A stretch of 64,000 nucleotides of DNA from Rhizobium lentis (GTDB taxonomy: Bacteria; Pseudomonadota; Alphaproteobacteria; Rhizobiales; Rhizobiaceae), in NCBI RefSeq assembly GCF_014200175.1, contig NZ_JACHBD010000005.1, positions 124,001 through 188,000 on the forward strand. The letters run 5' to 3'. Both the position numbers and the translations under genes were made by a program. Under the pieces are notes generated by a model. That model was not told the origin of the DNA and did no database searches. It saw only the letters and a program-made list of their open reading frames with translations. Shown here in pieces: positions 8,388 to 16,348 of this stretch; position 1 is the first letter of the stretch; every line of letters starts with the position of its first letter.

Positions 8388-8654
8388 ATGTTTGAACAGC
8401 ATAACGAAGGTACAGGCAGTGAATACGCAAGGATCTTCCGGCTGCTGTCGGCGGCCAAGGAGGAGGCTGAAAAGCTTCAGCTGCGTAATCTGATGCACCT
8501 GACGAACATGGCGCTGCTGCAGGTCGTCATCGATTGGGACGGCATAGATCCGGACAGGGAGCTAGACGTCAACCTCGAGAAACTGCTCGGCAGCAAGGCC
8601 AAGATCGCAATGAAGGACGCCAGCGAGAATCTGATCCTGATCGATCGCCATTGA
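8388..8654 (+). CDS. Hypothetical 88-residue protein downstream of tfuA
   Basis: A short acidic, mostly helical protein (EYARIFRLLSAAKEEAEKL, LMHLTNMALLQVVIDWDGID, NLEKLLGSKAKIAMKDA). No Cys, no signal sequence, no family I recognise. It starts 65 bases after tfuA in the same direction, with GGGGCGGG upstream of the ATG. It may belong to the ycaO-tfuA transcription unit, or be driven by its own promoter, since the gap carries a second copy of the 13-base sequence seen before the peptide gene. It is convergent with the XRE gene that follows. Confidence 0.6.
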   Translation: MFEQHNEGTGSEYARIFRLLSAAKEEAEKLQLRNLMHLTNMALLQVVIDWDGIDPDRELDVNLEKLLGSKAKIAMKDASENLILIDRH

Positions 8655-8695
8655 CCTTCATGCAGTCCGTTCGGAACGCGTGAAGGAGATCCGGC

Positions 8696-9100
8696 CTATT
8701 CGGCCGCTTCACCGTCCATCTGTTCGGTGTGGGCGATTGCCTGGACGAGCTTCAGGATCTTCTTGCGAAGCGCTTCGTTCTTGATCGAGAAGAACGCGGC
8801 GTTGAGAAGGACGCCCTCGCGCGAAATAACGAATTCCTCGCTGGGAGCGGGGTTGTCGTTGGCCGTATCAGGAGTGGACAGGTCGTCGAAGAACGTCCTG
8901 ACGTCGACCTTCAGCGCGCCGGCGATTTCGACCAGCATGCTGGCGGAAACGCGGTTGGAGCCTTTTTCGTATTTTTGGATTTGCTGGAATGTCACGCCGA
9001 CGCGATCGCCCAATTCCGTCTGCGAAACTTTCCGCAGCAGACGCTGTATGCGGATGGTCTTCCCGACATGAACATCCACTGCATGCGGTTCTTCTTTCAT
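8696..9100 (-). CDS. XRE-family transcriptional regulator
   Basis: A 134-residue regulator with an N-terminal helix-turn-helix of the Cro/CI type: IRIQRLLRKVSQTELGDRVG followed by VTFQQIQKYEKGSNRVSASM, residues ~15-60. This combination is nearly the same as in rhizobial PraR, the repressor of quorum-sensing and biofilm genes, so it is a PraR-like paralogue; I would not give it that name without a tree. The C-terminal half is helical and may mediate dimerisation. AGGAGGG lies eight bases before the ATG at 9100. It faces the 88-residue gene tail to tail and may or may not control the ycaO locus. Confidence 0.85.
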   Translation of the reverse strand: MKEEPHAVDVHVGKTIRIQRLLRKVSQTELGDRVGVTFQQIQKYEKGSNRVSASMLVEIAGALKVDVRTFFDDLSTPDTANDNPAPSEEFVISREGVLLNAAFFSIKNEALRKKILKLVQAIAHTEQMDGEAAE

Positions 9101-9635
9101 TCTGTTTTCCCTCCTGAGGACACGGAGATGAGGTTATTCGCCATATCCGTGTCTGACAACTTTTACCTGAGTTACATAAAGCTAGCAATTGCTCCGCTGT
9201 AAGTCGTCCCAAACCGAAACATTACCACGCTTCATATTAGCAGGAGCAAAAAGCATGCCAAAGTAGTACTTTTGGACGACACGTCACCTGATTTTGGGAC
9301 GTGGCGTCGCTACGGGAGAGAGGGCAGCCTACCCTTAATGCCAACCGCCGGGATGATCCGGGATTACCACGCCCCGCGCCTGAGAAGCTGCGCAAAAGAG
9401 GCTGCAATATTTTGAATTAATTATCGTTAAATCGATTGCGATTTGGCAGTTATGCCGTCGCAAGCGCAAAGTTTCGGTCGAGCTGTGCCCTTGTCGTCGG
9501 AGCGGATATCTGATCCGTGTCGTAGCGGCTTCCAAGGGTCGGCAAGCGCCATGGGGTCCGGAGGAGCCGGATCCAGCGAGCTTGGCATGTTCCTCCAAAT
9601 ATTGTTCGTGCCCAGGTGGAGAAACGGTCATCCGC
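9101..9635. other. Gene-free stretch upstream of the XRE gene
   Basis: No convincing reading frame: the open frames on both strands have no recognisable family, no ribosome sites and no sensible start. The first ~150 bases should hold the promoter of the XRE gene. The AT content rises around 9380-9440. The rest looks like decayed coding DNA leading into the TPR relic that follows. Confidence 0.5.
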
Positions 9636-9803
9636 ACGCGTGCCGGCTTTTGTTGGCGGCTGCTCGAACGCGCCGCCGAACTCGATCCAGCCTATGCCTT
9701 GGCGCATGGCAACGCCGCGATGTGCCATCATGGCCTGTTCTGCACGCCGGCTCGCTGGAAGCCAACCATGCCGCTTTGATAGACTATGCCCCCGCGGCCA
9801 CCA
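9636..9803 (+). pseudogene. Relic of a TPR-containing cyclase-type protein
   Basis: One frame reads LLERAAELDPAYALAHGNA then AMCHHGLF, a TPR helix pair typical of the C-terminal repeats of rhizobial adenylate-cyclase/TPR proteins. Near 9755 the frame breaks, and the continuation LEANHAALIDYA appears in the next frame, where a TPR protein would have its following helix. No intact start, no cyclase domain and a stop at 9777-9779 mark it as a remnant. The family call rests on about 45 residues. Confidence 0.55.
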
Positions 9804-9846
9804 CGGGCAGGATAATGCCGCCCCCTTGATCCCGGCAGAAGCCGCG

Positions 9847-10683
9847 TCAGAGTGACCAGATCCGTTGGGCATTGGCGAAGAGCAGCTTCGAACGTTCCGC
9901 CTCGCTGCTGCCGGAGAGCGCGGCATGGGTCGCAGCGACCCAAGTGGAAAGGCCGCCACCGAGCGTGCAGACCGGCCAGTCGCTGCCCCAGACGACACGG
10001 TCCCAGCCGAAACTTGCGATGACATGTTCGATATAGGGCCGCAGCGTCTGCGCCGTCCACGTCTCGGCATCGGCATAGGCGACAACGCCCGAAACCTTGC
10101 AGATGACGTTCGGCCGCCGGGCGATCTCTGATATGCCGGCCTTCCACGGCTGGAAGGCGTCCGAGCGGATATCGGGCACGCCGCAATGGTCGAGCACGAA
10201 CTGCACATCCGGCGCAAGGTCGACGAGGGCGGCGACGCGTCCTGCCTGATGCGGCAATGTGCAGAGGTCGAAGGTCAGGCCGCTGCCGCCAACGCGCCTG
10301 ATGTTTTCGCGAAACAGCGTACCTTCCGAGACGTCGTCGGCCACGACATGCAGCACGCGACGAAATCCTTTGACGAAGGGATCGGCCTTCTGCCGCTCGA
10401 GATAAGCGGCAAAGCCCTGATCTTCCGGCCGGCAGGAGACGATGGCGCCGGCAATCAGGCTGCCGGGCTTTTGGGCGATAGCTGCGATGTGGTCGGTCTC
10501 GGCCTGCATGGCGGCCGGATCGACATCGACTTCCATATGCAGCGCCGTGGTGATGCCGCAGCGGCGCGCTTCGGCTGCATAGGTCTCGTAGAGAAAATCC
10601 TGGTCGAGCGCCGGCACGCCGGAGAGCCAGGGATAAGGCAGCGCCGACCGATCGATAACATGCAGATGGGTGTCGATGAACAC
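9847..10683 (-). CDS. Amidohydrolase, probable L-fuconolactonase
   Basis: Amidohydrolase-2 (COG3618) family TIM-barrel protein. Metal-binding HxH is seen at FIDTHLHV at the N-terminus, with the later FVLDHCGVPD and the catalytic VVWGSDWPVC segment. The family hydrolyses sugar lactones; the neighbours (L-fuconate dehydratase and an SDR like 2-keto-3-deoxy-L-fuconate dehydrogenase) point to L-fucono-1,5-lactone as substrate. I place the start at the GTG at 10683 because GGAGG at 10688-10692 is ideally spaced for it; the upstream TTG at 10695 would lie before that site. It is downstream of the IclR gene on the same strand with a 71-base gap. Confidence 0.78.
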   Translation of the reverse strand: MFIDTHLHVIDRSALPYPWLSGVPALDQDFLYETYAAEARRCGITTALHMEVDVDPAAMQAETDHIAAIAQKPGSLIAGAIVSCRPEDQGFAAYLERQKADPFVKGFRRVLHVVADDVSEGTLFRENIRRVGGSGLTFDLCTLPHQAGRVAALVDLAPDVQFVLDHCGVPDIRSDAFQPWKAGISEIARRPNVICKVSGVVAYADAETWTAQTLRPYIEHVIASFGWDRVVWGSDWPVCTLGGGLSTWVAATHAALSGSSEAERSKLLFANAQRIWSL

Positions 10684-10754
10684 GGGTTCCTCCAAGGCTG
10701 GCTTGCGGCAAGCTATCCCTGGTGAATGGATTGTTCAAATAGAAATTCGACAGT

Positions 10755-11540
10755 TCAGGCCGGGATGCTGACGTCGGCGCCGGCAAGCTGTGAGAGCTCG
10801 GCGGCGGTCTTCTGCAGCAGCATGATCGTCTGAGTGATGTCGGGCGCCGACGGCGCATTGACGAGCGCGATGAATGGACAGGTGAGGGCAGCAATGCAGC
10901 GCCGATCGGGCCCGAGCACCGGCGCCGACAGATTGTAGACGCCCGAGGTCTGTGCGCTCGCCATCATCTCATAGCCGCGCTCGCGGATCTGATCGAGGCG
11001 ATCATAGAACTCGGCGCCGAGTTCGATATCGGCGCGATTGCGCACATGTTCCGATATCATCATCTCCCGCTCCTCATCACTGCGGAAGGCAAGCAGCACA
11101 TGCCCCGAACCGGTGTTGAAGAGACTGATATGGGCGCCGATGCGGATCGAGAATCCCCAATAATCCGGGGCCTCCTGCTGGGCGATGACAACGGCGGCGC
11201 CGCGATCGAAGACGGCCAGGTGATTGGCCTGACGCGCGCGCTGGGCGAGATCGCGCATCAGCGGCGTGGCGTAGGAGGCGAGCCGGCGCACCGGCGCATG
11301 CAGTTGGGCAAGTCCGAAGAGCTTCAGCGTCAGCGAATAACGATCGCCGTCCAGCCGCGTGACGTAGCCGCGACGGACCAGCCGGTCGAGCATGCGATAG
11401 AATTCGTTGGGGCTACGGTCGAGCCGCTTGGCGATTTCCGCCTGGGTGAGGCCGCTGTCGACGCCGGCAAGCAGTTCCAGGATGTCGAGGCCCTTGTCGA
11501 GGGCAGGAGCGCGGTAGCGGTCTGACTCGTCGGGCTCCAT
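10755..11540 (-). CDS. IclR-family transcriptional regulator
   Basis: A 261-residue one-component regulator. The N-terminal winged helix is visible (ALDKGLDILELLAGVDSGLT, AEIAKRLDRSPNEFYRMLD, RRGYVTRLDGDRYSLT), followed by the GAF-like ligand domain with the usual YNLSAPVLGPDRRCIAALTC stretch near the end. The ATG at 11540 has AGGAGGATGAA in front; longer frames reaching 11750 would cross the operator DNA and are unlikely. It is divergent from the SDR/L-fuconate dehydratase genes and precedes the lactonase, so it most likely senses a fucose breakdown product and controls both arms. Confidence 0.9.
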   Translation of the reverse strand: MEPDESDRYRAPALDKGLDILELLAGVDSGLTQAEIAKRLDRSPNEFYRMLDRLVRRGYVTRLDGDRYSLTLKLFGLAQLHAPVRRLASYATPLMRDLAQRARQANHLAVFDRGAAVVIAQQEAPDYWGFSIRIGAHISLFNTGSGHVLLAFRSDEEREMMISEHVRNRADIELGAEFYDRLDQIRERGYEMMASAQTSGVYNLSAPVLGPDRRCIAALTCPFIALVNAPSAPDITQTIMLLQKTAAELSQLAGADVSIPA

Positions 11541-11561
11541 TTCATCCTCCTGTGAATATAT

Positions 11562-11646
11562 TTCTGCATATACGCAGAACCGCAGCCGGAAAAGCAAAAC
11601 TTCGCGCTTGACCCTTGGCCAATCGTCTGTTTGTCTATAAACAGAC
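11562..11646. promoter_or_regulatory. Two palindromic operators in the fucose divergon
   Basis: In the 302-base gap between the IclR gene and the SDR gene there are two perfect inverted repeats: TTCTGC, six bases, GCAGAA at 11562-11579 (just upstream of the IclR start) and GTCTGTTT, six bases, AAACAGAC at 11625-11646. The second contains TATAAA, a possible -10 element for the rightward operon. They are the natural candidates for IclR binding. The remaining gap up to 11842 shows nothing else. Confidence 0.6.
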
Positions 11647-11842
11647 AAATCATTGTTGAAGACAGCGGATCGGCGGGAACGACAGGGAAGCCGGCATCGT
11701 GCTTTGCCGCAGGCGGGCCGCAATCCGCAAGGAAGGAAAATGGCAGGCACTGATAGACAAGCTATTCCATCTCAGCCCGGCCTTCGCCAAGATATGACCG
11801 TACGCACCGCCCGCGCAGACAATTCCAGAAAAGGCCCGTGAC

Positions 11843-12577
11843 ATGACAAACAGACTTTCCGGCAAGACCGTTCTCATCACCGCCGCCGGCCAGGGCATTG
11901 GCCGGGCGACGGCGGCAGCCTTTGCCGCGATCGGCGCCAAGGTCCACGCCACCGACATCAACACCGAGGCGCTGGCGACGCTGGCTGCGGAAACCGGCGT
12001 TTCGACCCACAAGCTGAACGTGCTCGAGGAGGATGCGGTCAAGGCCCTCGTCGCCGAGATCGGCGCGGTCGACGTGCTGTTCAACTGCGCCGGCTTCGTC
12101 CATGCGGGCTCGATCCTGGAGATGAAGGATTCCGATTTCGAATTTGCCCTCGATCTCAACGTCAAGGCGATGATCCGCACCATCCGGGCCGTGCTGCCCG
12201 GCATGCTGGAGCGCAAGGACGGGGCGATCATCAACATGGCCTCGGTGGCTTCTAGCATCAAGGGCGTGCCGAACCGCTTCGCCTATGGCGTCACCAAGGC
12301 CGCCGTCATAGGCCTGACCAAATCCGTCGCCGCCGATTATGTCGCCAAAGGCATCCGCTGCAACGCCATCTGCCCCGGCACGGTGGAAAGCCCATCGCTG
12401 CAGGACCGCATGCGTGCCGGCGGCGACTACGATGCGGCCCGCGCCGCCTTCATTGCCCGCCAGCCGATGGGCAGGCTCGGTTCGCCGGAGGAGATCGCAG
12501 ATCTCGCCGTCTATCTCGCCGGCGCTACCTATACTTCGGGGCAGGCGATCGCCATCGACGGCGGCTGGACGATCTGA
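11843..12577 (+). CDS. SDR dehydrogenase, probable 2-keto-3-deoxy-L-fuconate dehydrogenase
   Basis: Classical 244-residue short-chain dehydrogenase: NAD-binding TAAGQGIGRAT at residues ~13-23, an acidic Asp after the second strand (HATDIN) favouring NAD, NCAGFVHAG, catalytic Ser in MASVAS, and YGVTK with the catalytic Tyr and Lys. The C-terminus SGQAIAIDGGWTI is typical. The ITAAGQGIGRA start and the location before L-fuconate dehydratase match the DHRS6/BDH2-like enzymes that oxidise 2-keto-3-deoxy-L-fuconate in the non-phosphorylative fucose route. Other hydroxy-acid substrates cannot be excluded. Confidence 0.8.
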   Translation: MTNRLSGKTVLITAAGQGIGRATAAAFAAIGAKVHATDINTEALATLAAETGVSTHKLNVLEEDAVKALVAEIGAVDVLFNCAGFVHAGSILEMKDSDFEFALDLNVKAMIRTIRAVLPGMLERKDGAIINMASVASSIKGVPNRFAYGVTKAAVIGLTKSVAADYVAKGIRCNAICPGTVESPSLQDRMRAGGDYDAARAAFIARQPMGRLGSPEEIADLAVYLAGATYTSGQAIAIDGGWTI

Positions 12578-12581
12578 CCCG

Positions 12582-12684
12582 GCGCATGTCGCGCAAAACT
12601 GTGCAGCGGTTTTCGATGACGGCATGGATAAAACAAAGACCTAAAGCGCGAGGAGCGAATCGGAAAGATCGCAACGCGCTTCAG
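12582..12684. repeat. Rhizobial intergenic mosaic repeat
   Basis: This gap sequence has the look of a dispersed rhizobial repeat that I recognise in outline: GCATGTCGCGCAAAACTGTG, then CAGCGGTTTT, then AAACAAAGACCTAAAGCGCG and finally AACGCGCTT. It can fold into two hairpins, AAAAC/GTTTT near 12595-12616 and AAGCGCG/CGCGCTT near 12644-12681. It sits between two genes of one operon. The claim that it is dispersed comes from memory; there is no second copy in this window. Confidence 0.5.
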
Positions 12685-12742
12685 CCGATGAGGAGCCGGC
12701 AGGCTGCCGGCCGATCCGGCTATCGTATTTGGGAGGAACAAC

Positions 12743-14020
12743 ATGAGCCGCATCACCGACCTTCGCGTCTTCGATCTCCGCTTTCCTACTTCGCAAAGCC
12801 TCGACGGATCCGACGCGATGAACCCCGATCCGGACTATTCGGCCGCCTATGTCATTCTCGACACGGATGCGCCTGATCTTGCCGGCCACGGCTTGACCTT
12901 CACCATCGGCCGCGGCAACGATATTTGCTGCATGGCGATCGAAGCGATGCGCCACCTCGTCGTCGGCGTCGATCTCGACGAGGTGCTCGCCCATCCCGGC
13001 AAATTCTGGCGGCATCTGACCAGCGACAGCCAGCTGCGCTGGATTGGCCCGGAAAAGGGCGCCATTCACCTGGCGACCGGCGCGGTCGTCAACGCCGTCT
13101 GGGATCTGCTCGCCAAGCAGGCCAAAAAACCCGTCTGGCGGCTCGTCGCCGAAATGTCGCCGGAAGAAATCGCCGATATCGTCGATTACCGTTACCTCAC
13201 CGACGTCCTGACGCGCGATGAAGCGATCGCTATTCTGAAGAAGGCAGAAACCGGCAAGGCGGAACGTATCGCCACTCTCGAAAAGGAGGGTTACGCCTGC
13301 TATACGACCTCGGCCGGCTGGCTCGGTTATGAGGACGAGAAACTGCGCCGCCTCTGCCGGGAGGCGATCGACGCCGGCTTTAACCATATCAAGATGAAGG
13401 TCGGCCGCGATCTGGAAGACGATATCCGCCGTCTGAGGATCGCCCGCGAAGTGATCGGTCCCGATCGTTACCTGATGATCGACGCCAACCAGGTCTGGGA
13501 TGTCGGCCAGGCGATCGACTGGGTCAAGGCGCTTGCTTTCGCCAAGCCCTTCTTCATCGAGGAACCCACAAGCCCCGACGATGTCGCCGGCCACCGCAAG
13601 ATCCGCCAGGCAATCAGCCCGGTGAAGGTCGCAACCGGCGAGATGTGCCAGAATCGCATCATGTTCAAGCAATTTATCGCCGAAGGCGCGATCGATATCG
13701 TCCAGATCGATTCCTGCCGCATGGGCGGGCTGAACGAGGTTCTCTCCGTCCTGCTGATCGCCGCCAAGTTCGGCCTTCCGGTCTGGCCGCATGCCGGCGG
13801 CGTCGGCCTCTGCGAATATGTGCAGCATCTGTCGATGATCGACTATGTTGCGGTATCAGGCACCAAGGAAGGCCGCGTCATCGAATATGTCGATCACCTG
13901 CACGAACATTTCCTCGACCCCTGCCGGATCGAGGACGCCGCCTATATGCCGCCGACCCTGCCGGGCTTTTCCATCGAAATGAAACCAGCTTCGATCAGCA
14001 GCTATATGTTTCAAGGCTGA
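12743..14020 (+). CDS. fucD: L-fuconate dehydratase (enolase superfamily)
   Basis: Dehydrates L-fuconate to 2-keto-3-deoxy-L-fuconate. The 425-residue protein fits the ENOSF1/FucD family in length and sequence. Catalytic Lys in [11 protein letters not shown], metal ligands in [20 protein letters not shown] and VATGEMCQN, and the general-acid His in [15 protein letters not shown] are all visible. AGGAGCCGG and GGGAGGAACAAC precede the ATG at 12743, the latter at good spacing. With the lactonase and SDR it accounts for three consecutive steps of non-phosphorylative L-fucose breakdown; the fucose dehydrogenase, final cleavage enzyme and transporter are not in this window. Confidence 0.92.
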   Translation: MSRITDLRVFDLRFPTSQSLDGSDAMNPDPDYSAAYVILDTDAPDLAGHGLTFTIGRGNDICCMAIEAMRHLVVGVDLDEVLAHPGKFWRHLTSDSQLRWIGPEKGAIHLATGAVVNAVWDLLAKQAKKPVWRLVAEMSPEEIADIVDYRYLTDVLTRDEAIAILKKAETGKAERIATLEKEGYACYTTSAGWLGYEDEKLRRLCREAIDAGFNHIKMKVGRDLEDDIRRLRIAREVIGPDRYLMIDANQVWDVGQAIDWVKALAFAKPFFIEEPTSPDDVAGHRKIRQAISPVKVATGEMCQNRIMFKQFIAEGAIDIVQIDSCRMGGLNEVLSVLLIAAKFGLPVWPHAGGVGLCEYVQHLSMIDYVAVSGTKEGRVIEYVDHLHEHFLDPCRIEDAAYMPPTLPGFSIEMKPASISSYMFQG

Positions 14021-14195
14021 GGAACCCGCGCCGGCGGCGCGCTCGTCCGCGCCAGACTGCGACATACACCCGGCCTAGCGAGATCACCGTGAAGCGGTTC
14101 AGTCCACGCGCCCCGGCGATGCTCGACGAAACGCTAGCGGCAAGGAAGCCGGTGCTGGTTTATCAGAAGGCCCCGCAGCGGCAGCGGCGGAATAG

Positions 14196-14669
14196 TCAGA
14201 GCCAGCGGCGAACCTCGGCCTTGTAGCGGCGGTAGTCGTCGCCGAACTTCGCTTCGAGATAGCGCTCCTCGCGGGCGATCACCTGCGTCTGGATCACGAT
14301 CAGCACCAACGGGAGCAAGGCGAAGGCGATCGGCCCGTCGAAGCCGATCGCAAGACCGGCATAGATAAGCGCCATGCCGAGATACATGGGATTGCGGGTC
14401 CACCGATACGGACCTGTCGTTGCGATGAGGGTCGCTGGCTGCGACGGCGGAATGTTGGTGCCCAGCCGCCGGAACAGCCCCGCCGCCGCAAGCATCATCG
14501 CCGCGCCGGCAACGAACAGCAGCGCGCCCGCCGCGACCAGCAATCGCCAGTCGATGCCGAAAGAGCGCAGGGTGACGAACTGCTCCGCCGCCAGCCCCAA
14601 CAGCAGCGCTCCCAGATAGATAAAGGGCGGTGGGAAGCGCACACCCGCGCTGTCCGGTTCGACGGCCAT
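14196..14669 (-). CDS. Isoprenylcysteine carboxyl methyltransferase-like membrane protein
   Basis: A 157-residue integral membrane protein with about four hydrophobic segments. The C-terminal half carries the ICMT/PEMT signature: TTGPYRWTRNPMYLGMAL for S-adenosylmethionine binding and EERYLEAKFGDDYRRYKAEV. Bacterial members methylate various substrates and the natural one here is unknown. TTGGAG precedes the ATG at 14669 with six-base spacing. It lies downstream of the GST gene on the same strand. The 175-base gap before it (14021-14195) holds no gene I can support. Confidence 0.8.
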   Translation of the reverse strand: MAVEPDSAGVRFPPPFIYLGALLLGLAAEQFVTLRSFGIDWRLLVAAGALLFVAGAAMMLAAAGLFRRLGTNIPPSQPATLIATTGPYRWTRNPMYLGMALIYAGLAIGFDGPIAFALLPLVLIVIQTQVIAREERYLEAKFGDDYRRYKAEVRRWL

Positions 14670-14726
14670 GCTCATCTCCAATCTGTGCTCTCAAAACGGC
14701 GGCCCCAGAAACAACGCCTCGAATTA

Positions 14727-15368
14727 CTACCGCAGGACTTGTTTGGCGCTCGGGCGTCCGCTCACATGGGCGAACCACTGGACGAGCTTGTTCTTGCCAT
14801 CGAGGATCGCGTCGCCCTCTGGCGTTATACGCAGCCGGTCGAAATGCGGCATGAGGCGGATGTCGGCCAGACTAAAGGTTTCGCCGGTGAGGTAGGGTGC
14901 CGCAATCAGAGGCTCAAGCGCCTCAGCGCAGCTACGTGCCATGGGCACGGCCGCGTTGACCCGTTCCATGTTGGTCGGCTGGCCGAGGAAGGTTGGCGCG
15001 ACCACTCGCTCGAACCCAATACCGCCCCAGGATGGCCCCAGGTAGCAGTCGATAATGCCGATGATCTGATTCATACGCGCCCCTTCGCGCGCGTTCGTCG
15101 GCTGGAGCGCCGGACCAGGAAACGTCTGGTCCAGATAGCGCAAGATGGCCTGGGTTTCGAAGACTTCGAAGCCATCATGCTCAAGCACCGGAACCTTGCC
15201 GAACGGATTCCGCGCAAGATGCTCCGGCGTTTTCCATGCCGGCGGCATCAAGCTGACGAACTCGTATTCCACACCTTTCTCGGCGAGGCCAAGCATCGCC
15301 CCCCGCACGTTGGGACTACCTGCCGTCCCATAAAGTTTGACGCTCATCCCAGGACTGGTCGTATTCAT
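14727..15368 (-). CDS. Glutathione S-transferase family protein
   Basis: A 213-residue GST. The thioredoxin-like N-terminal domain (VKLYGTAGSPNVRGAMLGL, NPFGKVPVLEHDG with the cis-Pro, and FETQAILRYLDQTF with the glutathione-contacting ETQAI) is followed by the helical C-terminal domain containing YLTGETFSLADIRLMPHFDR. The ATG at 15368 is preceded by AGAAGGGAAGTG; a GTG nine bases earlier is possible. It is followed by the ICMT-like gene and preceded by the flavoprotein gene on the same strand, so the three may form one transcription unit. Substrate unknown. Confidence 0.88.
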   Translation of the reverse strand: MNTTSPGMSVKLYGTAGSPNVRGAMLGLAEKGVEYEFVSLMPPAWKTPEHLARNPFGKVPVLEHDGFEVFETQAILRYLDQTFPGPALQPTNAREGARMNQIIGIIDCYLGPSWGGIGFERVVAPTFLGQPTNMERVNAAVPMARSCAEALEPLIAAPYLTGETFSLADIRLMPHFDRLRITPEGDAILDGKNKLVQWFAHVSGRPSAKQVLR

Positions 15369-15451
15369 GAGGATCACTTCCCTTCTTGCTTTAGATTGGA
15401 GCGCCGCCGCTCGGGTTGGCTAATTGGGACCGGAGAACGCAAATTCTGCTC

Positions 15452-16348
15452 TCAAACCAGCATCGACTGCTGCGCGAAGATGCCCGCCATCGCGCCATGC
15501 GACGATGCCAGGGTGACCGATGGCGGCGTGAGGGGGTTGGCGAGGTCGCCGGCGGCGTAGATGCCGGGCATGCTGGTTTGACGGCGCTCGTCAACCTTGA
15601 GGATGATGCCGAGGGGCGTATCGACCGTGGCGAGGCCCAGCGATTCATGCAGGCTTGCGGACGGCTTGTTGCGCGGATGCGCGAACAGGATGTCGACCGC
15701 GACATCGGGGCCGGTATCGCGCTTGACGATGGCGTTATGGGCTCCATGACGGGCGATCTCGGTGATCCGGCCATCAACGACAGGTACGTGGCGGCCCGCC
15801 AGATCGGCCCGGATATCGGGTGCAATGTCGTGACCATCGGCGAAGACCGTCAACCTGTCGGTCCAGTCGTGGAACAGCCTGACCTGATTCATCGACTGCG
15901 GGCCGGACCAGACGAGGCCCCAATGCTGCCCAGCGACTTCAAAGCCATCGCAATAGGGGCAGGGCACAATGGATGTGCCCCAGCTTTCCGCGAAGCCCGG
16001 AACAGCAGGCATCTGATCAACAACGCCATAGCTCAGGATCAGGCGTCGCGCGCCAAGGCTCTCGCCGTCGCCAGTAAGGACGGAGAAATTGTCGATAGTG
16101 CCGGAGATGCTGTCGGCCCGGGCATTGATCAGCCTTATCGTGGGATAACGTGTCAGCTGCTGCCGCGCCTCGGCCAGGATGTCCAGCGGTGGCTTGTGAT
16201 CGTGGCCGAGCAGACCATGCGAGTGGCCAGCGAAGCGATTGCGCGGCAGGCCGGTGTCGAGAACGGTGACCTTGCGGCGGGCACGGCCGAGCTGCAGGGC
16301 GGCGGCGAGACCGGCAAAGCTGCCGCCGATGATGATGACGTCATCCAT
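15452..16348 (-). CDS. NAD(P)/FAD-dependent oxidoreductase, thioredoxin-reductase-like
   Basis: A 298-residue flavoprotein with FAD motif DVIIIGGSFAGLAAALQLGR at the N-terminus, PCPYCDGFEV with the CxxC found in thioredoxin reductases, and the late FAD motif GIYAAGDLANPL. There is no second Rossmann GxGxxG of normal form in the middle (LVWSGPQSMNQ), so nucleotide binding may be unusual. Such proteins often work with small thiol or sulfur compounds. Start at the ATG at 16348, with GGAG nine bases upstream. A longer, frame-broken leader precedes it (16341-16460). Confidence 0.85.
   Translation of the reverse strand: MDDVIIIGGSFAGLAAALQLGRARRKVTVLDTGLPRNRFAGHSHGLLGHDHKPPLDILAEARQQLTRYPTIRLINARADSISGTIDNFSVLTGDGESLGARRLILSYGVVDQMPAVPGFAESWGTSIVPCPYCDGFEVAGQHWGLVWSGPQSMNQVRLFHDWTDRLTVFADGHDIAPDIRADLAGRHVPVVDGRITEIARHGAHNAIVKRDTGPDVAVDILFAHPRNKPSASLHESLGLATVDTPLGIILKVDERRQTSMPGIYAAGDLANPLTPPSVTLASSHGAMAGIFAQQSMLV

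Noticed and set aside
8388..8654. The 88-residue protein as the RiPP precursor
   Set aside because: It is long, charged and evenly helical, with no leader/core division; the 47-residue peptide upstream of ycaO is the better candidate.
14042..14190. Possible coding fragment after the L-fuconate dehydratase gene
   Set aside because: A short frame exists but without start signal or family similarity; not enough to call a gene or relic.
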